Assembly: GCF_000247815.1 (NCBI RefSeq) | Contig: NC_021680.1 | Location: 5,807,431 to 5,871,430 of the forward strand | Source: Ficedula albicollis | Lineage: Eukaryota > Chordata > Aves > Passeriformes > Muscicapidae | Direction of reading: 5' to 3' | DNA length: 64,000 nt | Shown: piece after piece, positions 22,002-37,285 of the stretch | Layout of the letters: every line of letters starts with the position of its first letter | Position numbering within the stretch: the stretch's first letter is position 1 | Translations under genes and position numbers: made by a program | Notes under the pieces: generated by a model | What the model saw: the letters and a program-made list of their open reading frames with translations, nothing else | What the model was told of the DNA's origin: nothing | Database searches by the model: none

Positions 22002-23606
22002 GAGATTGAGGAGCCATACTGGCTACTGCAGAGACTGGCCGAGGAATACGCCAGGCAGGACATAGGGAGGGCTGAGGAGGAGAGGCCGCCCAGGCCCCTG
22101 ACACGGGAAGCGTGGGAAGAGCACTGGAAGCGTCACCCGTGCGCAGAGCAGGGCCCGGCTGAGCCCCCCGGAACCCGGCGCAGGGGCGCAAAGGTGGCAG
22201 GCCCCTTCCCGCTGGAGCGCTGCCGCGAGCCCAGCCCCTCGCCCTGCCAGCAGGAACTGCTGGGGCTGCGGGCAGGGTCAGCAGGGATGGTGCTGCCCCA
22301 AGAGCTGGGGACGGAGGAGCAGCACTGCTCCAGTGCTTGCCAAGACAGGAGTGACAGGAAAGAGAGCCTCTCACAGTCCAGGTCTAATGACCCAAAGAAA
22401 CTGGACAATTGCAGAGGCCCAGGACAACTCCTAAAGGTGTTTCTCCAAAACAGAGATCAGTCAGTGTCCCATGGGGAGGACAGCAAGGCCCAAGAGTGGT
22501 GGCAGAAGAAGAACAAGGACGTCAGCATCCACCCCATCTGGGTCAACCCCCGCTGTACAGCGCTCATGGTGGAGCCCTGCTCGCTGGAGACAGAAGAGAC
22601 AGAGTATGACCTGCCCAGCACATCTCTTGTCCTGGTGGCTCCCACAGACACCCAGCCAGCAGCTGCTGTCCTGGCTGGAACTCCAGAGGATGAGGAGCAG
22701 CACATGAGTGCCACTGCCCAGGCACAAGAGGTGGCAAAACCAGCAGCTTCTGCTGCCCCTGGTGCGCAGGTGGCAGGATCAGAGAGCTGGGCAGCGGCCT
22801 TGCACAGCCCCTGCCCCTTGCCCAGCCAGCTGGAAGATCTCAGGCAGTGGGCAGGGCCAGGAGGGGTGGCACTCCTGGCAGAGCTACAGGACAAGGAGGG
22901 ATCCTGCTGCGAGGAGCTCAGCTCTGGCTCGTCCAGAGTCGGCAGAAGACACAGACCTGAGCAGGAGCTCTGAGGAGGAGAGCACCTCAGGGTCCCTCCC
23001 ATGTGAGGCATGGCCAGAGGACACAGAGCCAAACAGGATGACTAGGAAAGAGAGAAACCTAGTGTCACTCCCACATGAGGCTTGGGCAGAAGACCAAGAC
23101 CTCAGCCAGAGTAGTGAGGAAGAGAGCAGCAACTCATGGGCCCTCTCACGGGTGACATGGGAAGAAGACCAAGGCCTGAGCTGCAGTAACGAGGAAGAGA
23201 GTGCCTCATGGTCCCTGCAGTGCAAGTCAGAGATCTGGGGCTCTGGAGCCTGCACACACACAGAGAATAGTGTGGAGCAGCCACAGGAACCCTGACCTGC
23301 CCATATCACATGAAACCCATGCTCTTTTACGTGGGCACAGGCACGGAGTCAGAAGAACAAAGAATGGAAGATGCAGGGCGGGATTGCAGGGCACTGGAGG
23401 CTGCCGTGGGGACCACAGAATGGGAGGGAGAGCTGCTGAGGTGGGCCAGGCGCACGTGTGAGCGCCTGCCAGGCCTGCACTCAGCTGCAGCTGTGTCCCC
23501 CTTCAGCAGGGCGCTCAGGGCTCTGCGCAGGGCACTGCGGAGTCTCAGACGCCTCGTGCCACGGCTCCAGCCATACAGGCCATCCCACCGTGGCTCCATA
23601 CAGTGA
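22002..23606 (+). pseudogene. exon 2, main part, with two frame changes
   Basis: From 22005 the frame is open to a TGA at 22971-22973 (about 320 codons). It begins with an acidic/aromatic segment (EEPYWLLQRLAEEYARQ), then Trp-rich 'TREAWEEHWKRH', then a hydrophilic middle with WWQKKNKDVSIHPIWV around 22495-22545. From about 22930 the coding signal passes to the +1 frame (open to TGA 23293). That frame holds four repeats of about 25 residues built on Trp-x-Glu-Asp, Ser-Ser-Glu-Glu-Glu-Ser and Ser-Leu-x-x-Glu-Ala. It then returns to the original frame for a C-terminal piece (KPMLFYVGTGTESEE) ending in an Arg/Leu-rich stretch (ALRRALRSLRRLVPRLQP) and a TGA at 23604-23606. The two opposite single-base shifts suggest compensating indels, decay or assembly error. 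No domain I know matches, and it could belong to a bird-specific multicopy family. Confidence 0.55.
22935..23270 (+). repeat. four ~75-bp coding repeats
   Basis: In the +1 frame four units of 24-25 residues align: AEDTDLSRSSEEES, PEDTEPNRMTRKERN, AEDQDLSQSSEEES and EEDQGLSCSNEEES, each followed by a Ser/Leu-rich linker. The second unit has lost the SSEEES core. Conservation of the protein pattern above the DNA identity suggests the array was once translated. Confidence 0.65.
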
Positions 23607-23641
23607 TGTAACACCCACAGGGGCAAAGCGAGACCCAAAGC

Positions 23642-24110
23642 TGTTGGAAAATCCCAGCTCTACAGAGGTGGGGCAACTGAGAGGCCTTTTGAAAGGTTTT
23701 ATTTGATTTTCAGTCTCATTGAAGGGTGAAACAGAAGAGATGGAAGACTCTATGCCACTCTATCAGAAGCTGACTTATTTCCTGGTAAGGGTACCTTATA
23801 AATGTTTTTCAGCCTATTAGCTTTTATCATACAATGCTGCTAATAGATCTAATACCAATCAGCTATTATTTTACCCCACGTGGTCTTGCCACAATGCATC
23901 TTTCAGAGTTCTAATTCTCCTAAATATCTGGTCTTTTTGCAAGGCCATTGTTTGAAAGTTGTTTCTAGTTCAATCTCTCTCTCATCAATATCTTCTTTAT
24001 GGCATGGCCTTTCTAAGTCAGCACACCTTATCTCAGGGCTTGCATACAGATGTACAAGACTGAGCTTTCAGTCAGGCTTTGAGAATCCTTTACAAATCCA
24101 TTTCTCAGAC
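23642..24110 (-). mobile_element. LTR-like sequence, antisense
   Basis: Starts on the plus strand at 'tgttggaaaatcccagc', i.e. a minus-strand CA-type end (...gattttccaaca), directly after the gene copy. On the minus strand it carries CCAAT-like 'ctgattggtatt', a TATA-like 'tataaggtaccc' and then AATAAA in the expected order. The other boundary is uncertain: tgagaaatgg (24108) is one candidate and no clear target duplication was found. It could be another ERV LTR or a 3' UTR remnant. Confidence 0.38.
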
Positions 24111-24144
24111 AAAGCAAGTCAGGATTCTGGTCAGAGCAACCCTG

Positions 24145-24290
24145 ACTACGGCATGGACATCTTCACGAAGGACCTGGACAAGACAGTTGAGGGCACCCTC
24201 AGTCGTTCACAGATGCCACCAAGCTCAGTGGGAGTGTCCATCTGCTGGAGGACCAGGAGGCTCATGACTGAGGTGCCATTGTAACTGCAG
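24145..24290 (+). mobile_element. CR1 LINE reverse-transcriptase ORF fragment
   Basis: Encodes in two frames a degenerate stretch of CR1 ORF2: Lys-Asp-Leu-Asp-Lys...Glu-Gly-Thr-Leu-Ser (24165-24203), then Phe-Thr-Asp-Ala-Thr-Lys-Leu-Ser-Gly (24206 onwards), which corresponds to the family's Phe-Ala-Asp-Asp-Thr-Lys-Leu catalytic box. The first Ala is Thr and the second catalytic Asp is Ala, so the site is dead. A frameshift lies at about 24204 and a stop (tga) follows. It is one of two fragments here that reach into the coding part of CR1. Confidence 0.65.
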
Positions 24291-24689
24291 CCTGGAGAAT
24301 TTGAGGAGCAGAAGTAGAAGAATTAATCAAGAGAAATTCTGTAGGTTAAAGTAGGGGTAAATGTAAGTAGAGCTTACTGCTAGAATTTAAGATAAGAGGA
24401 TACAGGCCATCTCATGCCTTCTATTCCTGTTTAATTAATTACAAATTGAGGCTCAGAATAGACAGTGCCATAAGAAAGCCAAGTGTTTAAGCTAAATAAC
24501 TCTGAATAATTTAATTAGGAATAGTTTATAAAGAAAAGCCATAGGAAGCCCTTTTTGTTTTTGATAGATAACGTTATTCAGCACTTGGTCTGGAATATGT
24601 TCCTCTGGAATCTGTTCCTTAGGCAGTTGAGCTGTAGCTTTTGCTGAGTTAGAATAGGTTAGATAAGATGTTTTTATTGAAATAAAATG
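24291..24689. other. no recognised feature
   Basis: AT-rich spacer up to the second gene-copy fragment. The last bases read 'aaataaaatgcag', so a splice acceptor cannot be excluded at the junction. Confidence 0.45.
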
Positions 24690-24876
24690 CAGTCCAGGTC
24701 TAATGACCCAAAGAAACTGGAGAATTGCAGAGGCCCAGGACAACTCCTAAAGCTGTTTCTCCAAAACACAGATCAGTCAGTGTCCCATGGGGAGGACAGC
24801 AAGGCCCAAGAGTGGTGGCAGAAGAAGAACAAGGACGTCAGCATCCACCCCATCTGGGTCAACCCCCGCTGTACAG
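24690..24876 (+). pseudogene. 187-bp fragment of a second copy of the 21243-23606 gene
   Basis: Aligns base for base with 22374-22560 (offset 2316) with three substitutions, about 98% identity, and keeps the same open frame including WWQKKNKDVSIHPIWV. It stops at 'ctgtacag', where the Illumina adapter core begins, so the right part of this copy is not in the assembly. The left breakpoint lies inside exon 2. A truncated paralogue, a mis-joined read of the first copy, or an alternative allele are all possible. Confidence 0.75.
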
Positions 24877-28252
<3,376 letters not shown>

Positions 28253-28963
28253 AGCAGAGAGGAGAGAACTGCACAGCTTGGGAGCAGCTTTGCCCAGGGC
28301 TGAGTCTCTGAGGGAGCTGAAGAGACTCGGAGGAAGTGTCAGACACCAGTTTAATTTCTGAGCGTCATTTCTCCCTCAGCAGCGCGCAGGCAAGGTTTGA
28401 TAACCTCTCTCAGAAGTGACAAGACACAAACCTGCTGACCTGGGGATAAAGGAGATGCTTTGGTACCTGCTTAACAAGAATCCCACGGGCAGCAGTGAAT
28501 GCCTCTCTTATTGCTCTCCAGTCTGGCCCTTGAGGAGCTTGGAGGGAAGTCGGAGGAACAATGTTTATCTCAGGGATGGATGCCTAGCAAGCTTCCAAAA
28601 GTGATTGCAGACTCCGGATTCCAGGGATCCAAACAGCAGCCCCTTGAGGGGTAGCAGAGAGGAGAGAACTGCACAGCTTGGGAGCAGCTTTGCCCAGGGC
28701 TGAGTCTCTGAGGGAGCTGAAGAGACTCGGAGGAAGTGTCAGACACCAGTTTAATTTCTGAGCGTCATTTCTCCCTCAGCAGCGCGCAGGCAAGGTTTGA
28801 TAACCTCTCTCAGAAGTGACAAGACACAAACCTGCTGACCTGGGGATAAAGGAGATGCTTTGGTACCTGCTTAACAAGAATCCCACGGGCAGCAGTGAAT
28901 GCCTCTTTTATTGCTCTCCAGTCTGGCCCTTGAGGAGCTTGGAGGGAAGTCGGAAGAACAATG
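28253..28963. repeat. tandem duplication, 400-bp period
   Basis: 'agcagagaggagagaactgc' starts at 28253 and again at 28653. About 311 bp are shared with two substitutions (cctctctt/cctctttt; cggagg/cggaag), separated by an 89-bp spacer seen only between them. The left edge of copy 1 is hidden by the poly-C, so the unit may be the full 400 bp and more copies may be missing. Both copies carry the same ORF start (Lys-Pro-Ala-Asp-Leu-Gly-Ile-Lys). Its origin is not recognised. Confidence 0.92.
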
Positions 28964-30441
28964 TCACAGTGGAGTGTCACAACACACAGGTGGATCTGAC
29001 AGGGGAAGAGGGAGCAGCAAAGGAAGATGGAAAACCATAGCTTTTTTTCACCCCTTTTTTTGGTCTTTGCTTTTCACCTTTGCATTTTTTTGGAGAAAGG
29101 CTTTATTTTTTTTTTACTGCTCCAGTATATTGGTAACTTTGGCTCCTATACAGTCAAATAGAGGATGTGTCCCATTGCAGTGTAGATTGAGGAATGAAAG
29201 AGTTTTCAGGTCATGTTTCCATACTCAATGATCATCCCCTAGGAAATATTAAATGTCTGTATGATGTTTCAGATGTCTTTTTTTTTTATTATTTTTAATG
29301 CAACCTATTCACTCCATCCTTGTTGCTATATCCTTCTTGTCATTTCTATCTGCCAAAAGGGCTCAGTGGTTTGCACCCAGAGCCATGCCTAGGACATAAA
29401 TTAATTGTTTGCCCTTTCCAAATTCCCAAATACTTTTCTCCCCAATTTGTGGGGGTTTTTTTCCTAACACAGATGTTAGGAACCTTTCTACAGCAAATTT
29501 CCCCTCCTTCACCGGGGTGGAATACAAACGAGCAATTAGGCAAAGCCTTGTACTTTTATCACTGGTTTTCTACCCCCTGAGTCTCTAATGGGCCTTGACT
29601 TGATGATTTATTTGTCTTTACCCTATCTGGAGTAGGATTTCAACCGAGTTGTAATAACTGGGAACAATATAAGAGTTTTCTCGGAGAGAAAATGGCAAGG
29701 AAAACTTCAAGCCCCTGCCTGAAAGGCCATTCATGTCTGTCAGGGAGAGAAAGGTTATTTAATGCCAGAGGAATTGATACTGTAACTTAGGCCAGTCCAA
29801 ATGCTCATCCCTCTGGTGAGATGATAACCTTCTGTTCTGAGAATTAATTTATGAATCTTCTTTGGAGCTGGCACCAGCAAGCAGTCTCTCATTGGAGAAC
29901 TTACCTAGGAAAATTTGGGTAGGTCCTGGACTACTGTTGGCTTTAATTTCTGTTTTTTCTTACATCATATATTATGATACATTGGTATATTCTCATATTT
30001 AATATAAACACATATTTTACTTTGGCTTTTTGGTGCTCCTTAAGGCATCACAGACAACATCTCCAGCAGACATTGCATGTCACACACTCGTTCTGCTGAG
30101 AACATTCCCACCCTGTCATTATCAAGGTGCTGAGAAGGGCACACTGCAGAATTTTTGTCCTAATTGTCACAGTGCTGAGAAGGATGCAAAATTGAAAACA
30201 AGCATAGCAATATCTGATTGGCAATATCAGAGTGTTTCAGAGCTGCTAATGCTCCTGTGGTGGACTCGGCAATAAAAAATACAATTTCTCTGGCAAATTA
30301 CCGTGAGTAAAGTGCACATTGAGTACTAACACATAGAAGAGGAAAGGGGAAAGGATGAATCTGTTACAAACAGTAATGGTCCTGGTATTGAAGCCTGTTT
30401 TTCAAAGACTACTAAAGACAACTGGAGTTTGCCCCCACTGA
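28964..30441. other. no recognised feature
   Basis: AT-rich sequence with T runs near 29106-29116 and 29279-29288. No exon or repeat family supported. Confidence 0.45.
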
Positions 30442-30640
30442 AGAATCCCAGAACCATTAAGGCTGGGGAAAGATGTCCAGGATCAGAATTCCCACCTTGT
30501 CACTGAGTGCCACATCCGGTCCTTGCTTGGACACCTCCAGGGATGGGGACTCCACCACCTCCCTGGGCAGCACCCTCCAATGCCTGACCACCCTTTCCAG
30601 GAAGAAATTCCTCCTGAGAACCACCATAACCTGGGTGCAT
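30442..30640 (-). mobile_element. CR1 LINE 3' region
   Basis: Antisense: 'agaatcccagaaccattaag', 'ggatggggactccaccacc', 'ctccctgggcagcaccctcc', 'caatgcctgaccaccctttcc', 'aggaagaaattcctcctgag'. It belongs to the 'aaccattaaggctgg' subfamily. Confidence 0.85.
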
Positions 30641-33600
30641 CCACACAAATCATCCTTGGCTGAAATTGCTTGTGTTTGTACCAGACTTTAATGTGTGTTA
30701 GTGGAAATCACTGGATCTATGACTCCATCTTTTCCTTCCTTTATATGCCCATCTGGGAAATATGGAGAGTGTAAAACTCTGCTCAGATCAACTTTCCTTG
30801 GCAGAAATATTTTTATTATCCCTCTATTTCTTAATAGCAAGCAGAAACGTGGAGGAAAACTAGTTCCATATAACGAAATCAATTTGCTTCCTCCTCATTA
30901 TATTCACTGAGATTGCATTTCAGCAGTCAGGAAGATGGAAGGGAATATTAAAACCTTTAGACAACTGTCGACAATTATGTGAGGTTCGAAATACAGCCTA
31001 TAAAGGGAGAGGGTCTCTCATGCTGCAGGGTTTGTGACTGTCCAAGCAGCAATAGACTGGTATAATTCCAGTGTCTGGATTCCCTCATCATCCAAATCCA
31101 ACAGAAACCCACTGGAGCATATTAGCTTCCACTCTTCTCAATTAAGGGCAATTAGTGCTGCTGTGCACAGGAGTGAGACAGATTGTTGTGGCACCAGAGA
31201 CAAAACAGATTCTGAACAGGAAACAGAATATAGCTCTAACATCCTTAAGTGTTGTTTATGGCAAGTCATAAATGCTATGCACTGTGTTTATCTGAAATTT
31301 ATTGTGTTCTCAAGCGAAAACTGAAACTTGCCAAAGAGAAAAAAGAAAGTAGAGAGAGAGAAAGAGAATTATACCAGCAAATACAGCCAGTGATGCTTCT
31401 ACCTAATGAGGTTATTACAAAATCTACCTTTCCAGATGAGAGCTGATTGCAGCTATCAAAGTTAAAACACACCTGCTCTCCCCTTCTCACTCAGTACACA
31501 ACAGAAAGCCATGGAAAAGCACTTTGGGAGTGAATTCAAATATTAACCTATTTTAATGTGTTTTTTTAGCAGGGAGAACTTTAAAAACAGTAATTTTATG
31601 GGTTGAAATACAGGCTGAGATTTAGGTCAGGACTAGAAAAAAATTAAGATTTAAGAGAAGAATTTCCTGTTGTGCATTTTAGGGCTTGCTAGATGGAAGA
31701 GTGTTTTTTCTTGAGTAGATTCAGTTCTAAGTCCTCAGTGCTAAGATTTCAGTGAAGGTCAAGAAAACTCAAGGTTCAAGTGCTTATTTTCTTCAGGTGT
31801 GCTGATAGTTGAGGGCTGAGGAAGGGATTCAGTGTAACCTGGACCTGAGACAGAAAAGCTGATTGAAGAGCAGGAGCTGTCTCCCAAGCAACTGTTTGAA
31901 TTTAAGGGTGTACATGTTGCTCGGGATAGAAAAGCAGCAGCTTCACAAAGGACCTGAGTGCTCCATGTCAAAAGACATGGAAGAGAGCTGATGTTGGACA
32001 AGCACAAAGAGCTGCCTGGACAGAAAGACCCTAATGCATCCAAGTCAGACTGAGAGAAAAGGAAGGTTCAGAGTTCAGGAGGTAAAAATTATTTCTGTAT
32101 GTTCCTGGAGCCGAAGGAAGCAAAAAAGCCATTTGGTCCCCGGGACAGTAATGGTGTCAGTGGGAAATGTGAGTCCCTAAAGTCAAATTTAGTCTTGGGT
32201 TATGTCAAAAAATAGTTAATTTGTTGAGAAGTCGTAGAAATATGCTCTAGATCTACCTGGGGCTGATCTATGTCAACTTAGAAAAAAATAGCACCTGCCT
32301 GAGGTTTTAATTTTGAGTTTGTTTGCTGCTGGTTACTCCTGCCTGCATTTATAGGGTCTTGAAGACAGCTGATGTCAGCTATTCCCAGGAGACAGCAGCA
32401 TATTTGGGGGGTGAAATAGTGCTCTGCATCTTTTAATTATTTTTTTTTCAATATTGCTTAAAAGATGACCTCTATAATAAATAGGTTTCTAAGGTACTGG
32501 AGCCACAGTGAAGGGATTAGGATTAAATAACTTTTATTCCTCCATTACTAAATGGGTCATAGCACTTCCGTGCTTAAGGCAGGTTTAAAATGACCATTTG
32601 ATGAGATATTCCTCATACTACTGTTATTTGAAAATCCTGAATTCATTATTCAGCCCAAACTCCCAGAGACTACATAATTTATTGCACTTATATTAACGTG
32701 CCTTCTAGAAGTACAAAAGTAAAGAAGAGTATACTCAGGCACAGAACATATTTCCCCTAAACCACAAATTGAACACAGAAAATCTGATTTGAATTTCATA
32801 GTGTGACTAGGAGAAAAGAGAAAGTAATGATCTTTTGTGAATGTGTTCACTTGCAAGCTGATCTGAAAGTTCCCAAAAAGGAGTCACAGGGCAGAGCACA
32901 GCCTCTGTCTTATCAGTGGCTGTTTCCACATCTGCACCTTTTATTCTACTTTAATTGAATGTAAAGAGAGTGATGCCAAGTAGAGGCAGCCACAGGCTGT
33001 CATCCATGCAATTAATGGAGTGGGAGATGAGGGGAGGCTTTATGGAGGTGTTCTCCCTGGTGGAGAGGCTCAGGCAGGGGATTAGAGAGCACAGCTTGTG
33101 TACCTGCCAAGGACAGGATTACCTGTCACAACTCTCTGCTGTCTCTGGGGACAAAGTTCTGTAATTGTTGCTGGGCCATGGTGTCTCCCTGACAACTGTT
33201 ACCAAGGCAGTTCCTTCTCTGATGGCCTGGTGAGACAGGTGTGGGTTCTGCACCTGCAGCCTGTTCTGCACCTGCAGCTTGTCCTGCTCCTGGTGTTTTT
33301 TCCCTGCTCTGGCTTTGGGGAATTTGTGATTGACCTCAGCCCATCAGCTCTGCACTCCCTCAAGGCAGCATCTGAGCACGGCATTGAGCCCTGGAAGTCA
33401 CAGATGCCCTGGAAGGGATGAGTGGGTATTAACCAGAGCTCTCCAGTTCCAGTTTTAGCTGGATGTGCACACTCACACACACAAACACCCACACATCTAT
33501 AATTTGTCAGGTGAGTCCAGCACAGCCTGGGCCTATCAAAGCCAGGGCTCTGCCTGCTGGCAAGATGCAGAAAACAGTGTCACTGTCATCCCCCTTTGGG

Positions 33601-34400
33601 TCACTTTGCACAGAGCTCTAAGGCCTTTACCAACCTTTTTCATCACAGACAAAAAAGCCAGATATGTTCACCTGCCTCTGTGCAGTGGTGACCCTAAAAT
33701 CATCCTCAGGGAGTCAAAATTAGTTAGAATAGCCAAAATCTTGGCTTTTATGTCCAGGGAAAAGTGACTGTGTGAAGCTTGACTGGAAGAATTAACTGTG
33801 GTACTCACCTAGGGAGCTGTTCAAACCATTCTGGATCCATTGATTTCTTATCCTTGCCTGATTCTATTAGGTAGAGACCATGGCTCGCCCAGCACTTGCT
33901 ATTTTAATCCTCTTTTTTTTATTTTTCTTTTTTTTAAAAAAAAAATCTACAAAGCAAAAAACCTGCCACAACGACAACATTTTCCTTGACACATACTTTT
34001 TTATTCATGTATTTGAAGTGTCACCCTGGTATCAGTAATGGTGCCACATTCCTTCAGCTTTCCCTAAGGGCCACTGTAAACGAGTGAGGTCCATTAAACA
34101 TCCTGACATGTCTCTTTAGGCCATTCTCATTTTATTCCATAGATGGTTCAAGTCTGTTCTTCAGCTGAAGAGGGTAAAGCTGTTCCCAAGTCACCATTTC
34201 CCAGTTGGAGACCTCTCCCTGTCACATTCATGAGCCAAATAGCCTTGTTGGAAGTTCTCCTTCCACATTTCTACAAGCCCAAATTAACTGCTGCAGTTAA
34301 TTAGCAGCAGTTCTGCCCAGAAGTGGAGAAAAGCAGTGGCTGAGTCTTTTCTCACTTTCCAATTCACTACAGGATCATACCACAGAGAAAGATCATACAC
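30641..34400. other. long stretch without recognised features
   Basis: No CR1, LTR or tandem duplication recognised apart from a T/A-rich tract at 33908-33948. A short 'ctgcacctgcag' duplication lies at about 33249-33277. ORFs up to 107 residues (33098-33421) have no domain. Confidence 0.45.
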
Positions 34401-34681
34401 GGAGAAAGACTGTTTACAAGGGATGGAGGAACAGGACAAGGGGGAATGACCTTCCATAGCCAGAGGGCAGGGTCAGATGGGATATGGGAAGGAATTGTTC
34501 CCTGTGAGGGGGGGGAGGGCCTGGCACAGGGTGCCCAGAGAAGCTGTGGCTGCCCCTGGATCCCTGGAAGTGTCCAAGGCCAGGTTGGACGGGGCTTGGA
34601 GCAACCTGGGCTAGTGGAAGGCTGTAATTAGGTGATCTTCAAGGTCTCTTCCACCCCAAACTATTCTGAGATTCTATGATT
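34401..34681 (+). mobile_element. CR1 LINE 3' region
   Basis: Sense: 'agactgtttacaagggatgg', 'gaattgttccctgtgaggg', 'cctggcacagggtgcccag', 'agaagctgtggctgcccc', 'aacctgggctagtggaagg', with a short deletion, then terminal 'tctgagattctatgat'. Confidence 0.92.
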
Positions 34682-34703
34682 TCCTCCCAGAAAGCTGGTG
34701 AAC

Positions 34704-35646
<943 letters not shown>

Positions 35647-37077
35647 CTGAAACTTGAGGAGTGTGGAATGTCCAGCCTGACCTCTGGCTGTGTGTGACAG
35701 GGCTCATTGACTGCATTCTGTCAGAGCCCAGAGACAGTGACAATCACAGCTAACATGAAAAGAAAGCACTGTGGACAGGATAATCACCTCATAGGAGCCA
35801 CAGTGAATCTTCCTGGGTGTCCTTCAAACACTGCCTCAGCCTCCTTGTCCACAGCAGCCAGGTGACACTCTTGGTGTGGCTTTGGCCCATGTTCCAGAGC
35901 ACAGAGCCAGGCCCTGGGCGGGGTTTGGTTGGTGGCAGCAGTCTGGGGATGGTTACTGTGGTCTGAGGGAGGAGGAGTAGGGCAGCCTGCTCAGCAGGGT
36001 TTATTCAGTTCTGTCTGGTGTGGGAATACCTCTCAGAAGGCACCAGCTCCTGCTTTGAACACAAGAGGATATCTGATGTTGCAGGACTAAAATTAGACTT
36101 TATGAACACCTCCACCAATTTTTTATCTGACTGATCTTTTCTTACAAGCCTATTGTGATGATGCACTGTAGATAGAAATTATTTTTTAAAAAATCCCTTT
36201 TCTTGCTGAGCTGTTTATGTGACAAGTGGCTGTTGCTGTGGTACTGCTGTGTTTGGTGGATGTATTAAGTGCTCTGGCAGCACCATCATCCATTTGTCTT
36301 CCAGCTGTATCTTCATTATTTGTCTTTCAGTTTGTCAGCAGGTTGTAGTCTGTGACACAGTTTTTTACTGAGAGCCCTGTTATGTATTCCTTGAACTGCT
36401 GCTCCTGGGCACCAGCAAACAGCACTGACCATCTTCATTTTACACTGTATCTGTCTCCCTCTTGTCTGCTCACCCAGTCCTTCATTCAGTTATTGCCATA
36501 TACTTTGTCTTATTTTACCTCATTGACTGCATGAATTCCTGTTTTCTCATTGATTGCCAACATATTTGAGAAGGAAAATTTTCAGCAGATCCATCCCAGT
36601 CTCGCATTAACCACAGAGGGTTTTTTTTATTAAATTCAGCAACCTTTCTTTGATGAAGTGCTGCTTATGGAAAGGAAGCTGCCAAGGCCAGTGGGCTTTG
36701 GGGTTGAAATCCCTCCTTGCTGGCCCTGGAGTTTTTCTTGTAATCTCTCCTTCCTGTCCTGGAGTTTCCCCTCCCCGACTGTGAGAGACACAAATGCTGC
36801 TGGTTCCCAGCCCCTCTCAACCCAGGCTGGTTCTCCAGCCTTGAGCACTGCATGTCTCCACCTAAGCTGCCACCCAAATAAACATCCTGCTCCTCATTAT
36901 TATTTGTCCATTAGCTCCTGTTTGGCAGAATCCACACCCAAGTTTGGTATTTCTGATGTTATCACCACGGTGACATTGCCTCCCTTGCCTGCTCATATTG
37001 TAGGAGACAGAGAAGATGCAGCTTCTTCCATTCTAGGGAATGACTCAGTTCACACCCAACACCATCTAAAAATTAAT
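35647..37077. other. no recognised feature
   Basis: Non-coding spacer. The long ORF starting at 36658 runs into the CR1 fragment beyond and begins at a non-ATG codon, so it is not supported as a gene. Confidence 0.45.
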
Positions 37078-37285
37078 CATAAAATCACAGAATCATTAAT
37101 GTTGGAAAAGACATCTGGGATCATCCAGTCCACCCTTCAGCCGAACCTGAACTGTATCTCAAAGTGCCACGTGTACTCATTTCTTGAGCCCTTACAGGGA
37201 TGTTTACTCCACCACTGCCCCAGCCATCCCCTTCCAGTGCTTGACCACTGCCTCAGTGATGAAATTTTCCCCAGATCCTTGATTA
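37078..37285 (-). mobile_element. CR1-like LINE 3' region, older subfamily
   Basis: Antisense: 'aaaatcacagaatcattaatg', 'ttggaaaagacatctggg', 'ctccaccactgccccagcc', 'ccttccagtgcttgaccac', 'agtgatgaaattttccc'. More diverged from the other copies. Confidence 0.78.
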
